Source: JBAXAB01 sp037142735 | Lineage (GTDB): Bacteria; Patescibacteriota; Minisyncoccia; Phycocordibacterales; CAIZLB01 | Reading direction: 5' to 3' | DNA: 64,000 nt | NCBI GenBank assembly: GCA_037142735.1 | Contig: JBAXAB010000002.1 | Location: 1 to 64,000 of the forward strand | Part shown: piece after piece, positions 25,308-33,767 of the stretch | Position numbering within the stretch: position 1 is the stretch's first letter | How the letters are laid out: the number at the start of each line of letters is the position of its first letter | Position numbers and translations under genes: made by a program | Notes under the pieces: model-generated | The model's input: only the letters and a program-made list of their open reading frames with translations | Databases searched by the model: none | What the model was told of the DNA's origin: nothing

Positions 25308-25335
25308 AGTATAGCATACTATCCTATCCTGTCAA
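25308..25335 (-). promoter_or_regulatory. Sigma70 promoter for the Ala/Pro-rich protein
   Basis: On the minus strand: perfect TTGACA (25330-25335), 16 nt, TATACT (25308-25313). Predicted leader of about 135 nt containing the inverted repeat. The remainder of the 25166-25503 gap is AT-rich with no further feature. Confidence 0.75.
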
Positions 25336-25488
25336 GTACCCCCTTCCCGCCATGTTTTATGTGTGTTTTTGTTGTTTTTTGTACGTAAATGATCCTATCA
25401 ATTCAATACCAAATCTTTTAAAAAAATTTAACATAAAAAAATAAAAAATTTATCACCATTTTTAATAGCTCACGTTACGATAATCAAG

Positions 25489-25494
25489 TATAAT
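25489..25494 (+). promoter_or_regulatory. -10 box of pilB
   Basis: TATAAT ending 9 nt before the pilB ATG. Confidence 0.6.
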
Positions 25495-25503
25495 GTTTTT
25501 GAA

Positions 25504-27183
25504 ATGATCAAGTTCGACGAAGATAAACAAAATCAAAAAATACGAGAGCTCCGAATCAAAGAAGAAGAGCAGTCTGCACAACTCATTGCTGATAGATATG
25601 GTATTGCATACATCGACCTCACCAGAGTTCCGATCAACACAGATGCGCTTCGACTTATAGTAGAGGATGAGGCACGTGAAAACAAATTAGCAGTTTTCGA
25701 CATAGTGGGTAGAAAAATATCGGTGGCCATTCATTCCCCTACCGATGAAAAAATAAAACAATCAATTGAAGTCTTAGCGAAAAAAGGTTATGCCCCAACC
25801 TTATTTATGACATCAATTATTAGTTTAGAAAAAGCGTGGGACAGATACAAAGATCTTTCTTTTGCTTTTGAGACCGAGGCTGGATCGCTGGATATTTCAA
25901 GTGATGAAATTGAAAAGTTAATTGAAAAGTCGCACAAAATGCCAGACGTCATCGCTCTTTTGAACGAAGCGATGCAGATGAAGAAAAGTCATCGCACCTC
26001 ACAATTGCTGGCTATCATGATGGCAGGTGCCTTGGCAACAAAAGCCTCAGACCTTCACATTGAACCAGAAGAAGACCACGCTCGCCTTCGCTACAGACTA
26101 GACGGTGTGTTAATCGAGACTGTTCAGTTCGATTTGGATACTTATAATTTATTATTGTCTCGTTTAAAATTACTTTCAGGCTTGAAACTCAACATTAAAG
26201 AGAACTCTCAAGACGGACGCTTCACTGTAAAAATTTACACAAATGATATTGAAATTCGTACTTCAACCATTCCTGGTTCATATGGAGAATCAGTGGTAAT
26301 GCGAGTCTTAAACCCTTCAAGCATCTCTGTGGGTATTGAAGATTTAGGAATGCCAACAAAACTTTATAATTTAATTCAAGCAGAAATTAATCGACCGAGC
26401 GGTATGATTTTAACTACAGGACCAACTGGTTCCGGCAAAACCACAACCTTGTATGCCTTTTTAAGAAAAGTAACAAATACTGAAACAAAAATAATCACCA
26501 TCGAAGACCCGGTTGAATACCACCTGCCCGGAGTTGTTCAAACGCAAGTAGAAGAAAAAAAGGGTTACACCTTTGAATCCGGATTGCGTTCTGCTATGCG
26601 ACAAGATCCTGACATTATCATGGTGGGTGAAATCCGAGATGGCGAGACGGCAAACACTGCTATCCAAGCGTCTCTTACTGGTCACTTGGTTTTTTCTACC
26701 CTTCACACAAACAGTGCGGCGGGAACATACACTCGATTGGTGGATTTGGGCGCTGACCCAAAGGTTTTAACTTCTGCCATTCATGTGGCCCTTGCGCAAC
26801 GATTGGTCCGAATTTTATGTAAAAAATGTGCCAAGAAAATTCCGGTGCCAGAAATCAGAAACAAATTAATTGATGACGTTATTGCCTCATTGGTTGGGCT
26901 AGACGAAGCCTCTGAATTTCCCACTAGACCAACAGAGATCTGGCAGGCAGTTGGATGTGATGCTTGTAATACCACAGGATATAAAGGACGAATCGGGGTA
27001 TTTGAAGCAATCTTCTCAGACCAATCAATTGAGCAAATTATTCGTGAAAGCCCTAGTGAAAGAGAGATAAAAGAGGTTGCAAAAAAACAAGGAATCATCG
27101 ATATGAAGCAAGATGGTGTTTTAAAGGTGCTACGCGGGGTTACTACTTTTGAAGAATTGGAACGTGTGGTTGATTTGGTTTAG
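25504..27183 (+). CDS. pilB: Type IV pilus assembly / type II secretion ATPase (PilB/GspE)
   Basis: 559 residues. An N-terminal MshEN-type domain (about 1-120) precedes the secretion ATPase core. Walker A is GPTGSGKTT starting at Gly306. The Asp box (TIEDPVEYHLPG), Walker B (DPDIIMVGEIRDGETA) and His box (TGHLVFSTLHTN) follow. A tetracysteine zinc motif, CKKC and CDAC, lies near the C-terminus as in GspE/PilB. It powers polymerisation of pilins such as the product at 18904 from the cytoplasmic face of the membrane. No pilC or pilT is adjacent, so the pilus genes are scattered. Confidence 0.95.
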   Translation: MIKFDEDKQNQKIRELRIKEEEQSAQLIADRYGIAYIDLTRVPINTDALRLIVEDEARENKLAVFDIVGRKISVAIHSPTDEKIKQSIEVLAKKGYAPTLFMTSIISLEKAWDRYKDLSFAFETEAGSLDISSDEIEKLIEKSHKMPDVIALLNEAMQMKKSHRTSQLLAIMMAGALATKASDLHIEPEEDHARLRYRLDGVLIETVQFDLDTYNLLLSRLKLLSGLKLNIKENSQDGRFTVKIYTNDIEIRTSTIPGSYGESVVMRVLNPSSISVGIEDLGMPTKLYNLIQAEINRPSGMILTTGPTGSGKTTTLYAFLRKVTNTETKIITIEDPVEYHLPGVVQTQVEEKKGYTFESGLRSAMRQDPDIIMVGEIRDGETANTAIQASLTGHLVFSTLHTNSAAGTYTRLVDLGADPKVLTSAIHVALAQRLVRILCKKCAKKIPVPEIRNKLIDDVIASLVGLDEASEFPTRPTEIWQAVGCDACNTTGYKGRIGVFEAIFSDQSIEQIIRESPSEREIKEVAKKQGIIDMKQDGVLKVLRGVTTFEELERVVDLV

Positions 27184-27189
27184 TTATTA

Positions 27190-27302
27190 CCTGTTTATAC
27201 AAAGTTTTACACTTAGTTATCAAGGTTTTTGGGTGGTTATTACACAACCCTTACACAACCAGACCACAGTCTATAAACATTTTATCCACATATTTATCCA
27301 CG
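27190..27302. promoter_or_regulatory. DnaA-box-rich cluster
   Basis: A perfect DnaA box TTATCCACA at 27282-27290, TTATCCACG at 27294-27302, and several looser matches upstream (TTATACAAA, two TTACACAAC). AT-rich and non-coding. It could titrate DnaA, regulate pilB or ruvB, or be part of a replication control region. Confidence 0.5.
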
Positions 27303-27308
27303 TCACGT

Positions 27309-27344
27309 AAAGAGCCCTACTGTCAATTGACAGTAGGGCTCTTT
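27309..27344. terminator. Perfect 36-bp palindromic terminator
   Basis: AAAGAGCCCTACTGTCAA and its exact reverse complement, ending in CTCTTT. It can end pilB transcription. Its centre also supplies a TTGACA on each strand. Confidence 0.7.
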
Positions 27345-27356
27345 CGGCGCTATTGT
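27327..27356 (+). promoter_or_regulatory. Sigma70-type promoter for the structured RNA
   Basis: Perfect TTGACA (27327-27332), 18 nt, TATTGT (27351-27356). Predicted start near 27363, just before the structured region. Confidence 0.55.
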
Positions 27357-27362
27357 GTAAGA

Positions 27363-27600
27363 AGTTCTTTTCACTCTTCTTAACAAGGCTCTCAACTATT
27401 TCAGAAACAGGTCTTTGAATTTCTAAGCAATGCTTTCAATTATAAAATCGGAAGCCCAATGAGCCTCCAAGGATAGCTCCAGTACATCACCGTAAGGTGA
27501 TAACCAGATCGTCCTTTAAGAAACATCGATACACCGCGGGACGGTGGTATTGCTTAGAAATTCAAGGAACCGTTGAAAAAAGAAAGTGCACACAATATCT
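27363..27600 (+). ncRNA. Candidate structured RNA, family unknown
   Basis: No credible ORF. A perfect 17-bp stem pairs 27415-27431 with 27549-27565. Pairing can extend outward with small bulges (GGT and AAC on one side, ACC and GTT on the other). Inside lie two clean hairpins: ATCACC-GTAA-GGTGAT with a GNRA loop, and CACCG-CGGGA-CGGTG. It could be a stand-alone RNA with the promoter at 27327 or a long leader of ruvB, whose ATG is at 27673. No known riboswitch, RNase P, tmRNA or SRP signature is seen. Confidence 0.5.
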
Positions 27601-27672
27601 CAAAGTCTTCCGAAAGTACAAAGGATATCATGCGCACAACTACGAACAATAGGTTAACATGATCTATATTTT

Positions 27673-28677
27673 ATGTCAAGTACACCCGATAAACAACCAA
27701 TAGAAGAGCGCGCCTTGGATCAGACCCTCCGACCCAACACCTTTAATGATTATATTGGTCAGGAAAACATCAAAGACAACCTGCACATCCTTCTGACTGC
27801 AGCAAAACAAAGGAATCACCCACCGGAACACGTACTTTTTTATGGCCCGCCAGGACTTGGAAAAACAACACTTGCTTACCTCATTTCAAAAGAGATTAAT
27901 GCTCAAATAAAGGTCACTTCTGGTCCAGCCATTGAACGCGTCGGCGACCTTGCTTCTGTGTTAACCAACCTTTCACCAGGGGATATTTTATTTATAGATG
28001 AAATACACAGGTTAAACAAAACCGTTGAAGAGGTTCTCTACCCCGCCATGGAGTCAGGACAAATTGATATCATTATCGGCAAAGGCCCGTCAGCAAGAAC
28101 CATTCAACTGGACTTGCCACCCTTCACTCTTCTTGCGGCAACAACAAGAATCGCAATGATCTCATCCCCTCTGCGTTCAAGATTCTCTGGTGGCGTGTTT
28201 CGTTTAGAGTTTTATACAGAAAGCGAAATTGCAAAAATCGTAAGTCGCTCAGCCAAACTGCTTGGGATAAATATTGCTGATGAAGCGGTTAACGAAATCT
28301 CAAGACGCAGCAGATCAACACCACGAACTGCGAACTATCTATTGAAACGATGTAGAGATTTTGCACAAGTAAGAGGCACAGACTTAACAAAATCAGTTAT
28401 TGACGAAGCTTTGTCTATGTTAAGCATTGACCACAAAGGCCTTGCCTTATCTGATCGAAAAATTCTTCAGACGGTGATTGAAAAGTATAACGGAGGCCCT
28501 GTTGGATTAAACACCATCGCAGCATCCCTTGCTGAAGACCAAGCAACCATCGAAGAGTTCAACGAGCCGTATCTAATACAAATTGGCTTTATTGAGAGAA
28601 CTCCCCGTGGAAGAATAGTAACTAAGGCGGGTTACGACCATCTTGGAATACCCTATCCGACTGAAAAGTTACTATGA
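27673..28677 (+). CDS. ruvB: Holliday junction branch-migration ATPase RuvB
   Basis: 334 residues. AAA+ motor with Walker A GPPGLGKTT starting at Gly58, Walker B (ILFIDEIHRLNK), sensor 1 (LLAATTR), sensor 2/arginine-finger region (PLRSRFSG) and the C-terminal winged helix (FIERTPRGRIVTKAGYDHLG). Works as a hexamer on RuvA-bound junctions. Its stop overlaps the ruvC start by four bases (ATGA), so ruvBC are translationally coupled. Confidence 0.97.
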   Translation: MSSTPDKQPIEERALDQTLRPNTFNDYIGQENIKDNLHILLTAAKQRNHPPEHVLFYGPPGLGKTTLAYLISKEINAQIKVTSGPAIERVGDLASVLTNLSPGDILFIDEIHRLNKTVEEVLYPAMESGQIDIIIGKGPSARTIQLDLPPFTLLAATTRIAMISSPLRSRFSGGVFRLEFYTESEIAKIVSRSAKLLGINIADEAVNEISRRSRSTPRTANYLLKRCRDFAQVRGTDLTKSVIDEALSMLSIDHKGLALSDRKILQTVIEKYNGGPVGLNTIAASLAEDQATIEEFNEPYLIQIGFIERTPRGRIVTKAGYDHLGIPYPTEKLL

Positions 28678-29171
28678 TTATTCTTGCTATTGATCCAGGA
28701 TATGAAAGATTGGGAATTGCTGTGGTAGAAAAAACCCACACCAAAAAAGAAACCGTTTTGTTTTCAGAATGCTTCAGAACTTCTTCTAAATTGGATTTTT
28801 ATGAGCGACTCCTTTTGATTGGTGACAGGGTTTTAGAAATTATAAAAAATTATTCCCCTTCATCACTTTCGATCGAGAATCTTTTCATCAGCAACAACCA
28901 AAAAACAGCAATGCGTGTGTCTGAGGTACGTGGTTCAATTATTTTTCTAGCAAAAAAACAAGGATTGACCATTTATGAAATGACACCTCTCCAAATAAAA
29001 TCAGCCGTCACAGGAAATGGAAAAAGCAGCAAAGTAGAAATGATAAAAATGGTCGGACTCCTTACTAAAAATTCTTTAAAAACCCTTAAAAGCCAACCTC
29101 TTTTGGACGACGAGTTTGATGCTATTGCGATTGGTTTAGCCTATTTTGCATACAACAAATTACCGATATAA
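28674..29171 (+). CDS. ruvC: Holliday junction resolvase RuvC
   Basis: 165 residues. RNase H-fold endonuclease; the four acidic catalytic positions are visible: Asp7 (AIDPGYERLG), Glu68 (SIENLF), and Asp146 and Asp149 (DDEFDAIAIGL). Cuts four-way junctions symmetrically after RuvAB migration. Normal length. Confidence 0.96.
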   Translation: MIILAIDPGYERLGIAVVEKTHTKKETVLFSECFRTSSKLDFYERLLLIGDRVLEIIKNYSPSSLSIENLFISNNQKTAMRVSEVRGSIIFLAKKQGLTIYEMTPLQIKSAVTGNGKSSKVEMIKMVGLLTKNSLKTLKSQPLLDDEFDAIAIGLAYFAYNKLPI

Positions 29172-29258
29172 AACTTATTCACAATAATTTTTCTTGCATA
29201 TTTATGTGAGTATGTTAGATATATTCAACATAACAGCCAATATTGAAAAATCGGGTTT

Positions 29259-29621
29259 ATGAAAAGCAAAAAAGTGGATCAACAAAACAACAAAAAAAGT
29301 AAAAAAAATAAAGACGCCGAAGAAGAAGTTTCTGACAAAATTTTAGTCGACGATAAAGAGGTGGATGAGGACCATCCTGAAAACCCAGGAGTTCCCCTTT
29401 CAGAAGAAGCCGCGGACGCTCAATTAAACCCGGAAGTTTTGGCTGGCGCTGAAGAAGAACACTCAGAACTTCCAGACGAAGTTGGCTTTGATGATTTAAC
29501 AGATGATGAGAGAGAAATGTTGGGCCTTGAAGCAAAACCTAAGGCTGTATCTGAAGATGGTGAAGAGGAAGCCGGAACTAGTTGGGAAGAGTTCGGTTAC
29601 GACGAAGAAGAACTACAGTAG
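29259..29621 (+). CDS. Hypothetical acidic disordered protein
   Basis: 120 residues: a short Lys-rich head (about 1-20) followed by a highly acidic tail dominated by Glu and Asp, with EWEEF- and DLTDDEREMLGLE-like short motifs near the end. Probably intrinsically disordered and cytosolic. No family recognised; a role as a charged partner of a nucleic-acid or translation protein is conceivable but unsupported. Convergent with tyrS, one base apart. Confidence 0.55.
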   Translation: MKSKKVDQQNNKKSKKNKDAEEEVSDKILVDDKEVDEDHPENPGVPLSEEAADAQLNPEVLAGAEEEHSELPDEVGFDDLTDDEREMLGLEAKPKAVSEDGEEEAGTSWEEFGYDEEELQ

Positions 29622-29622
29622 T

Positions 29623-30864
29623 TTATCTTTTTATATTGATCTTTAAAAATCTTTTCTTTCCAACCTTTACTGTCACGTCCTGATCTATGGTGATTGAGAA
29701 AGAATCCACCTTTTGATTTTCGTTAATGTTTACTGCACCCTCCTTTACTAATCTTTTAAACTCTCCGACAGAATCTATAAGGTTATTTTCGAAAAGGATC
29801 TTTGACAACAACTCGCCCGACACAACAGAGACTGTCTGGATCTCATCAGGCAGCTGGTGTTTTTGGAATGTTTGCGTAAAGTTTTTTCCTGCAGACAATG
29901 CCTTGTGTTCATCGTAGTACAGAGAAACCACTTCGTGAGCAAGCTTCATTTTCACATCACGCGGGTTCGTTTCAGTTCTTCCGAGGTCATCAGAAATATT
30001 TTTTAAATCTTGATCTGTGATCCTGGTGCACAACTCAAAACCAGGAACTATCATACTGTCGGTCCAACTCATAACCTTTCCGTACATTTCATTTGGCCCA
30101 TCTTCTAGAGTCACCATGTTCCCCTCGCTCTTACCCATTTTTTTACCTGAAGAGTCAGTGAGGAGTTTCATAGTAAGGACAAACTTTTCTTTATTGTTAA
30201 TTTTCTTCTGAAAATCACGCCCTACCAACATATTAAATAGCTGGTCATTACCACCGACCTCAACATCTACATCGAGAATCACACTATCGTAACCCTGCAT
30301 TAATGCATACATAAATTCATGTAGGTAAATTGGCTTGCCTTCTAATACTCTTTTTTCAAACATATCGCGCTTTAACAATTGGTCCACAGTAATCAAAGAA
30401 GACAGCTTTAGGATGTCTGAAAAATTCATCTTTTTCAACCATTTTGAGTTGTTCAAAACCTTAGCTGGGTTTTTACCCTTAAAATTTAAAATTTTAGCTG
30501 CCTGTTCTACGTATTTTTTAGCATTAGAAGCGACCTCATTTTCGGTTAAAACCTTACGAGCTGTGTCTTTGCCTGTCGGGTCTCCAATTGTTGCAGTAAA
30601 ACCACCAATCAGCAGAACAATTTCATGCCCCAAATCCTGAAACTGTCTTAGCTTTTCAAGCCAAATTGAATGACCAAGATGAAGGAAGGGTCCTGTTGGA
30701 TCAATACCTGTATAGATTTTAAGGCGTTGGCCTGATTTTAACTTGGAGCGCAAAAAATCAACAGAAGGGAGTATTTGTTCCACCCCCCTATTTAATAAAT
30801 GTTCAATTTTTTCCTCATCTTTCTTGGTAATAGGTCCTATTTGTGTTTTTTTTCCAAAAATCAT
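29623..30864 (-). CDS. tyrS: Tyrosyl-tRNA synthetase
   Basis: 413 residues. Class I synthetase: YTGIDPTGPFLHLGHS carries the HIGH equivalent (HLGH); the KMSKS equivalent is KMGKS in SSGKKMGKSEGN. The GGNDQLFNMLVGRDF block matches TyrRS. A C-terminal S4-like RNA-binding domain follows (FKRLVKEGAVNINENQKV). Charges tRNA-Tyr. A GATAAA box lies about 8 nt before the ATG. Confidence 0.95.
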   Translation of the reverse strand: MIFGKKTQIGPITKKDEEKIEHLLNRGVEQILPSVDFLRSKLKSGQRLKIYTGIDPTGPFLHLGHSIWLEKLRQFQDLGHEIVLLIGGFTATIGDPTGKDTARKVLTENEVASNAKKYVEQAAKILNFKGKNPAKVLNNSKWLKKMNFSDILKLSSLITVDQLLKRDMFEKRVLEGKPIYLHEFMYALMQGYDSVILDVDVEVGGNDQLFNMLVGRDFQKKINNKEKFVLTMKLLTDSSGKKMGKSEGNMVTLEDGPNEMYGKVMSWTDSMIVPGFELCTRITDQDLKNISDDLGRTETNPRDVKMKLAHEVVSLYYDEHKALSAGKNFTQTFQKHQLPDEIQTVSVVSGELLSKILFENNLIDSVGEFKRLVKEGAVNINENQKVDSFSITIDQDVTVKVGKKRFLKINIKR

Positions 30865-30960
30865 AGGTAGAGTTTATCACAAAAATAGAGCTATTGACCA
30901 CAATTTTCTATTGTGTAGCATTGGTCAGTTGGTGGAGATAACCACAGGCAAATAATACAA

Positions 30961-33498
30961 ATGAACAAAATTATAAGTATAATGGTAGGTGTCGCAGATT
31001 TTATAATAGAAAAAATTGGTATAGCTTTAGAAAAAGCGACCTTTTTTGTAAGAAAACTAATTCACTTGTCTACTCATCATATTTCAAAAACCAATTACAA
31101 GACAAGCAAAAAACGCCTACTTGTAGATGCTTTATTGGTCTTAATTACCCTAGCGTTTCTCGGGTTAGCGGTCGTTGTCTTTTGGGCAGTTTCCCTAAAA
31201 ACACCTAGCCCTGACTCTTTTGACAACAGACTGCTTGGTCAATCGGCCAAAATATATGACAGAACCGGCACCATTCTCCTTTATGACTTGAGCCAAAAGA
31301 TTCGAAGAACTGTGGTTCCTTTCGATAAAATATCACCTTATATTAAGAAAGCTTCTATTGCTATCGAGGATGAAAACTTTTATCAACACGGTGGTATTCA
31401 GGCCAAATCTATCATTCGAGCGATATTTGCAAACATTCTTTCTTTGAAGTTTAGCCAGGGTGGCTCTACTATCACCCAGCAAGTGGTCAAAAACTCACTC
31501 CTTTCTAACGACAAATCCATTGCGAGAAAAATCAAAGAATGGATTCTGTCTATAAAACTAGAACAAGTTGCGGATAAGGACACTATTTTAAACATGTACT
31601 TAAACGGGTCGCCTTATGGGGGAAACATTTACGGTGTAGGTGAGGCCACAGAACAGTTTTTTGGAAAAAAGCCTGATGAAGTAAATCTTGCAGAGGCTGC
31701 GTATATTGCAGCCCTTCCCCAGTCTCCAACTACACTGTCTCCTTATGGCACCAATACTCAGAAATTGGAAGATCGTAAAAATACTGTCTTGAGAAAAATG
31801 TTGGACCTAAAGACGATCACCCAAAGTGAATATGACGAAGCCCTTAAAATAAAAGTTGTTTTCCAACCAAAAAACCTTGCTGGGATCAAGGCTCCTCACT
31901 TTGTAATGTATATAAAAGATTACTTAGAAAATAAGTATGGAGATGACATGCTTCAAAACGGGGGTCTAAAAATTGTTACAACCCTAGACTACGACCTTCA
32001 ACAAAAAACTGAAGACATCGTAAAGAAATATGTTATTGATAATCAAAAAAACTTTAAAGCTACTAATGGTTCTATGGTTGCTACTGATCCAAAGACAGGA
32101 CAGATTCTTATGATGGTTGGATCACGAGATTATTTTGACAAAGACATAACTGGAAACTTTAACGTAGCAACGGCCCGAAGACAGCCAGGGTCTTCCTTCA
32201 AACCTTTTGTGTACGGAACAGCCTTTAACCAAGGATATCTTCCTGAAACACCTGTTTTTGACGTTAATACTGAATTTAACTCGGGATGTACCGTTTCTGG
32301 AACTCCCATTTCAGGAAGTGCTAAGTGTTATCACCCACAAAACTATAGTCTCAACTATAAAGGACTCATGAGCTTCAGACAGGCGTTAGGAGCGTCTCAA
32401 AACATCCCTGCGGTTAAAGTTTTATATTTAGTTGGAGTAGATAATGCAATTAAAACGGCTCGGGCTATGGGAATTGAAGGTCTCTCTGGTGCAAATCAGT
32501 ATGGACTATCTCTTGCTCTTGGTGGAGCAGAGGTTTCATTACTCGACATGACTTCTGCATATGGGGTATTTGCAAATAATGGGTTAAGAAATCCAACAAC
32601 AGGAGTATTGAGCGTCACGACAGCTGATGGTCAAGTATTAGAATCGTATGATTCTCAGAAAACAACAGGTCAACAAGTGATTCCAGTTCAAACTGCTGAA
32701 ATGATGAACGATGTTTTGTCAGATATATATGCCAGAAATTCAATTTTTACTCTTTCTTATACAGGAGACAGACAGGTGGCTATTAAAACAGGAACAACCA
32801 ACAGCTCTCGTGATGCTTGGACTATTGGTTACACTCCGAGTATCTCAATTGGGGCGTGGATGGGAAACAATGATAACACTCCGATGGCTCAAATCGCTTC
32901 TGCTAGAATTGTCTCCCCTATGTGGAAACAAGTTCTTGATTATGCCCTCCAAAAAGTACCTGTTGAACAATTCGAAAAACCTGTGTACGACGATTCTGCT
33001 AAAAAACCTTTCATTCGCGGAGTTTGGCACACCAACAGCGGTGAAGTTCATTCTGAACTATATTGGATTGATAGATCTAACCCTATGGGGCCACAACCTT
33101 CAAACCCCTCTTCCGATCCTGAATTCAATTTATGGGAAGCTGGAGTGACTGGTTGGGCTCAATCTGGATCTGCACAAGGACTCCTCCCTCAGCCTGTTAT
33201 TAACCCTTTAAATCAATCTGGGGCATTTGGTGTAAGAATAGACAGCCCTGTATACACACCTAAAAATAATCGAATAACTGTCAGTGTTTACAACTATGCT
33301 CCGGAAACATCGAAAGTCGACTATACAGTTAATGGTGAAAGTATTGGGACAGCAACACAAGCACCTTTCTCTATTTTGTTTACACCAGCACAAGTGAAAG
33401 GTCTTCAGGATGAAAACGAAATCAAAGCTACAGCTTTTGATCTTTTAGGTAGACATTTTGAAGCAACAACGGTCTTTTCAACTGATTCTGGAAACTAA
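30961..33498 (+). CDS. Class A penicillin-binding protein (bifunctional PBP1)
   Basis: 845 residues. An unusually long cytosolic head with an amphipathic segment precedes a transmembrane helix (about 54-78). The glycosyltransferase domain (GT51) has catalytic Glu136 in EDENFYQHGG and the QGGSTITQQVVKN motif. The transpeptidase domain has SxxK at 411-414 (GSSFKPF), SQN near residue 480 and KTGT at 609-612. A C-terminal beta domain (about 745-845) resembles an Ig-like fold. Polymerises and cross-links peptidoglycan outside the membrane. Its stop overlaps the convergent small gene by 4 bases. Confidence 0.95.
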   Translation: MNKIISIMVGVADFIIEKIGIALEKATFFVRKLIHLSTHHISKTNYKTSKKRLLVDALLVLITLAFLGLAVVVFWAVSLKTPSPDSFDNRLLGQSAKIYDRTGTILLYDLSQKIRRTVVPFDKISPYIKKASIAIEDENFYQHGGIQAKSIIRAIFANILSLKFSQGGSTITQQVVKNSLLSNDKSIARKIKEWILSIKLEQVADKDTILNMYLNGSPYGGNIYGVGEATEQFFGKKPDEVNLAEAAYIAALPQSPTTLSPYGTNTQKLEDRKNTVLRKMLDLKTITQSEYDEALKIKVVFQPKNLAGIKAPHFVMYIKDYLENKYGDDMLQNGGLKIVTTLDYDLQQKTEDIVKKYVIDNQKNFKATNGSMVATDPKTGQILMMVGSRDYFDKDITGNFNVATARRQPGSSFKPFVYGTAFNQGYLPETPVFDVNTEFNSGCTVSGTPISGSAKCYHPQNYSLNYKGLMSFRQALGASQNIPAVKVLYLVGVDNAIKTARAMGIEGLSGANQYGLSLALGGAEVSLLDMTSAYGVFANNGLRNPTTGVLSVTTADGQVLESYDSQKTTGQQVIPVQTAEMMNDVLSDIYARNSIFTLSYTGDRQVAIKTGTTNSSRDAWTIGYTPSISIGAWMGNNDNTPMAQIASARIVSPMWKQVLDYALQKVPVEQFEKPVYDDSAKKPFIRGVWHTNSGEVHSELYWIDRSNPMGPQPSNPSSDPEFNLWEAGVTGWAQSGSAQGLLPQPVINPLNQSGAFGVRIDSPVYTPKNNRITVSVYNYAPETSKVDYTVNGESIGTATQAPFSILFTPAQVKGLQDENEIKATAFDLLGRHFEATTVFSTDSGN

Positions 33499-33749
33499 AC
33501 AAATCTCTTTATCTGCCTGTCTTTCAGTTTTTCACTTAAAATCATTAAAATTTTAGCCTGGTTCATAAATACAGTATTCCTTTCGGGGGAACTAATGTTT
33601 AATTTTATAGAATCTTTAGAAAAATCAATTTTTTTAGAATCTATAATAAAACCACACACCTCTTTTATTGTGGAAACAACAAAATCCTTGTCTTCTTGTG
33701 GATTTTTAATGCCAATAATTTTTGAAATCAATTCTTTGATGTCCTTCAT
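33495..33749 (-). CDS. Small DUF721/DciA-like protein
   Basis: 84 residues directly downstream of dnaN. The C-terminal half (IKLNISSPERNTVFMNQAKILMIL followed by a basic KDRQIKRFV end) resembles the minimal DUF721 core seen in DciA, the DnaB-helicase partner at replication initiation in bacteria lacking DnaC, namely a short beta hairpin, a conserved Ser-Ser/Pro, and a helix binding region. The match is by pattern and is weak; gene position behind dnaA-dnaN supports it. Confidence 0.45.
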   Translation of the reverse strand: MKDIKELISKIIGIKNPQEDKDFVVSTIKEVCGFIIDSKKIDFSKDSIKLNISSPERNTVFMNQAKILMILSEKLKDRQIKRFV

Positions 33750-33767
33750 GTTTTTCTTATACCAAAA

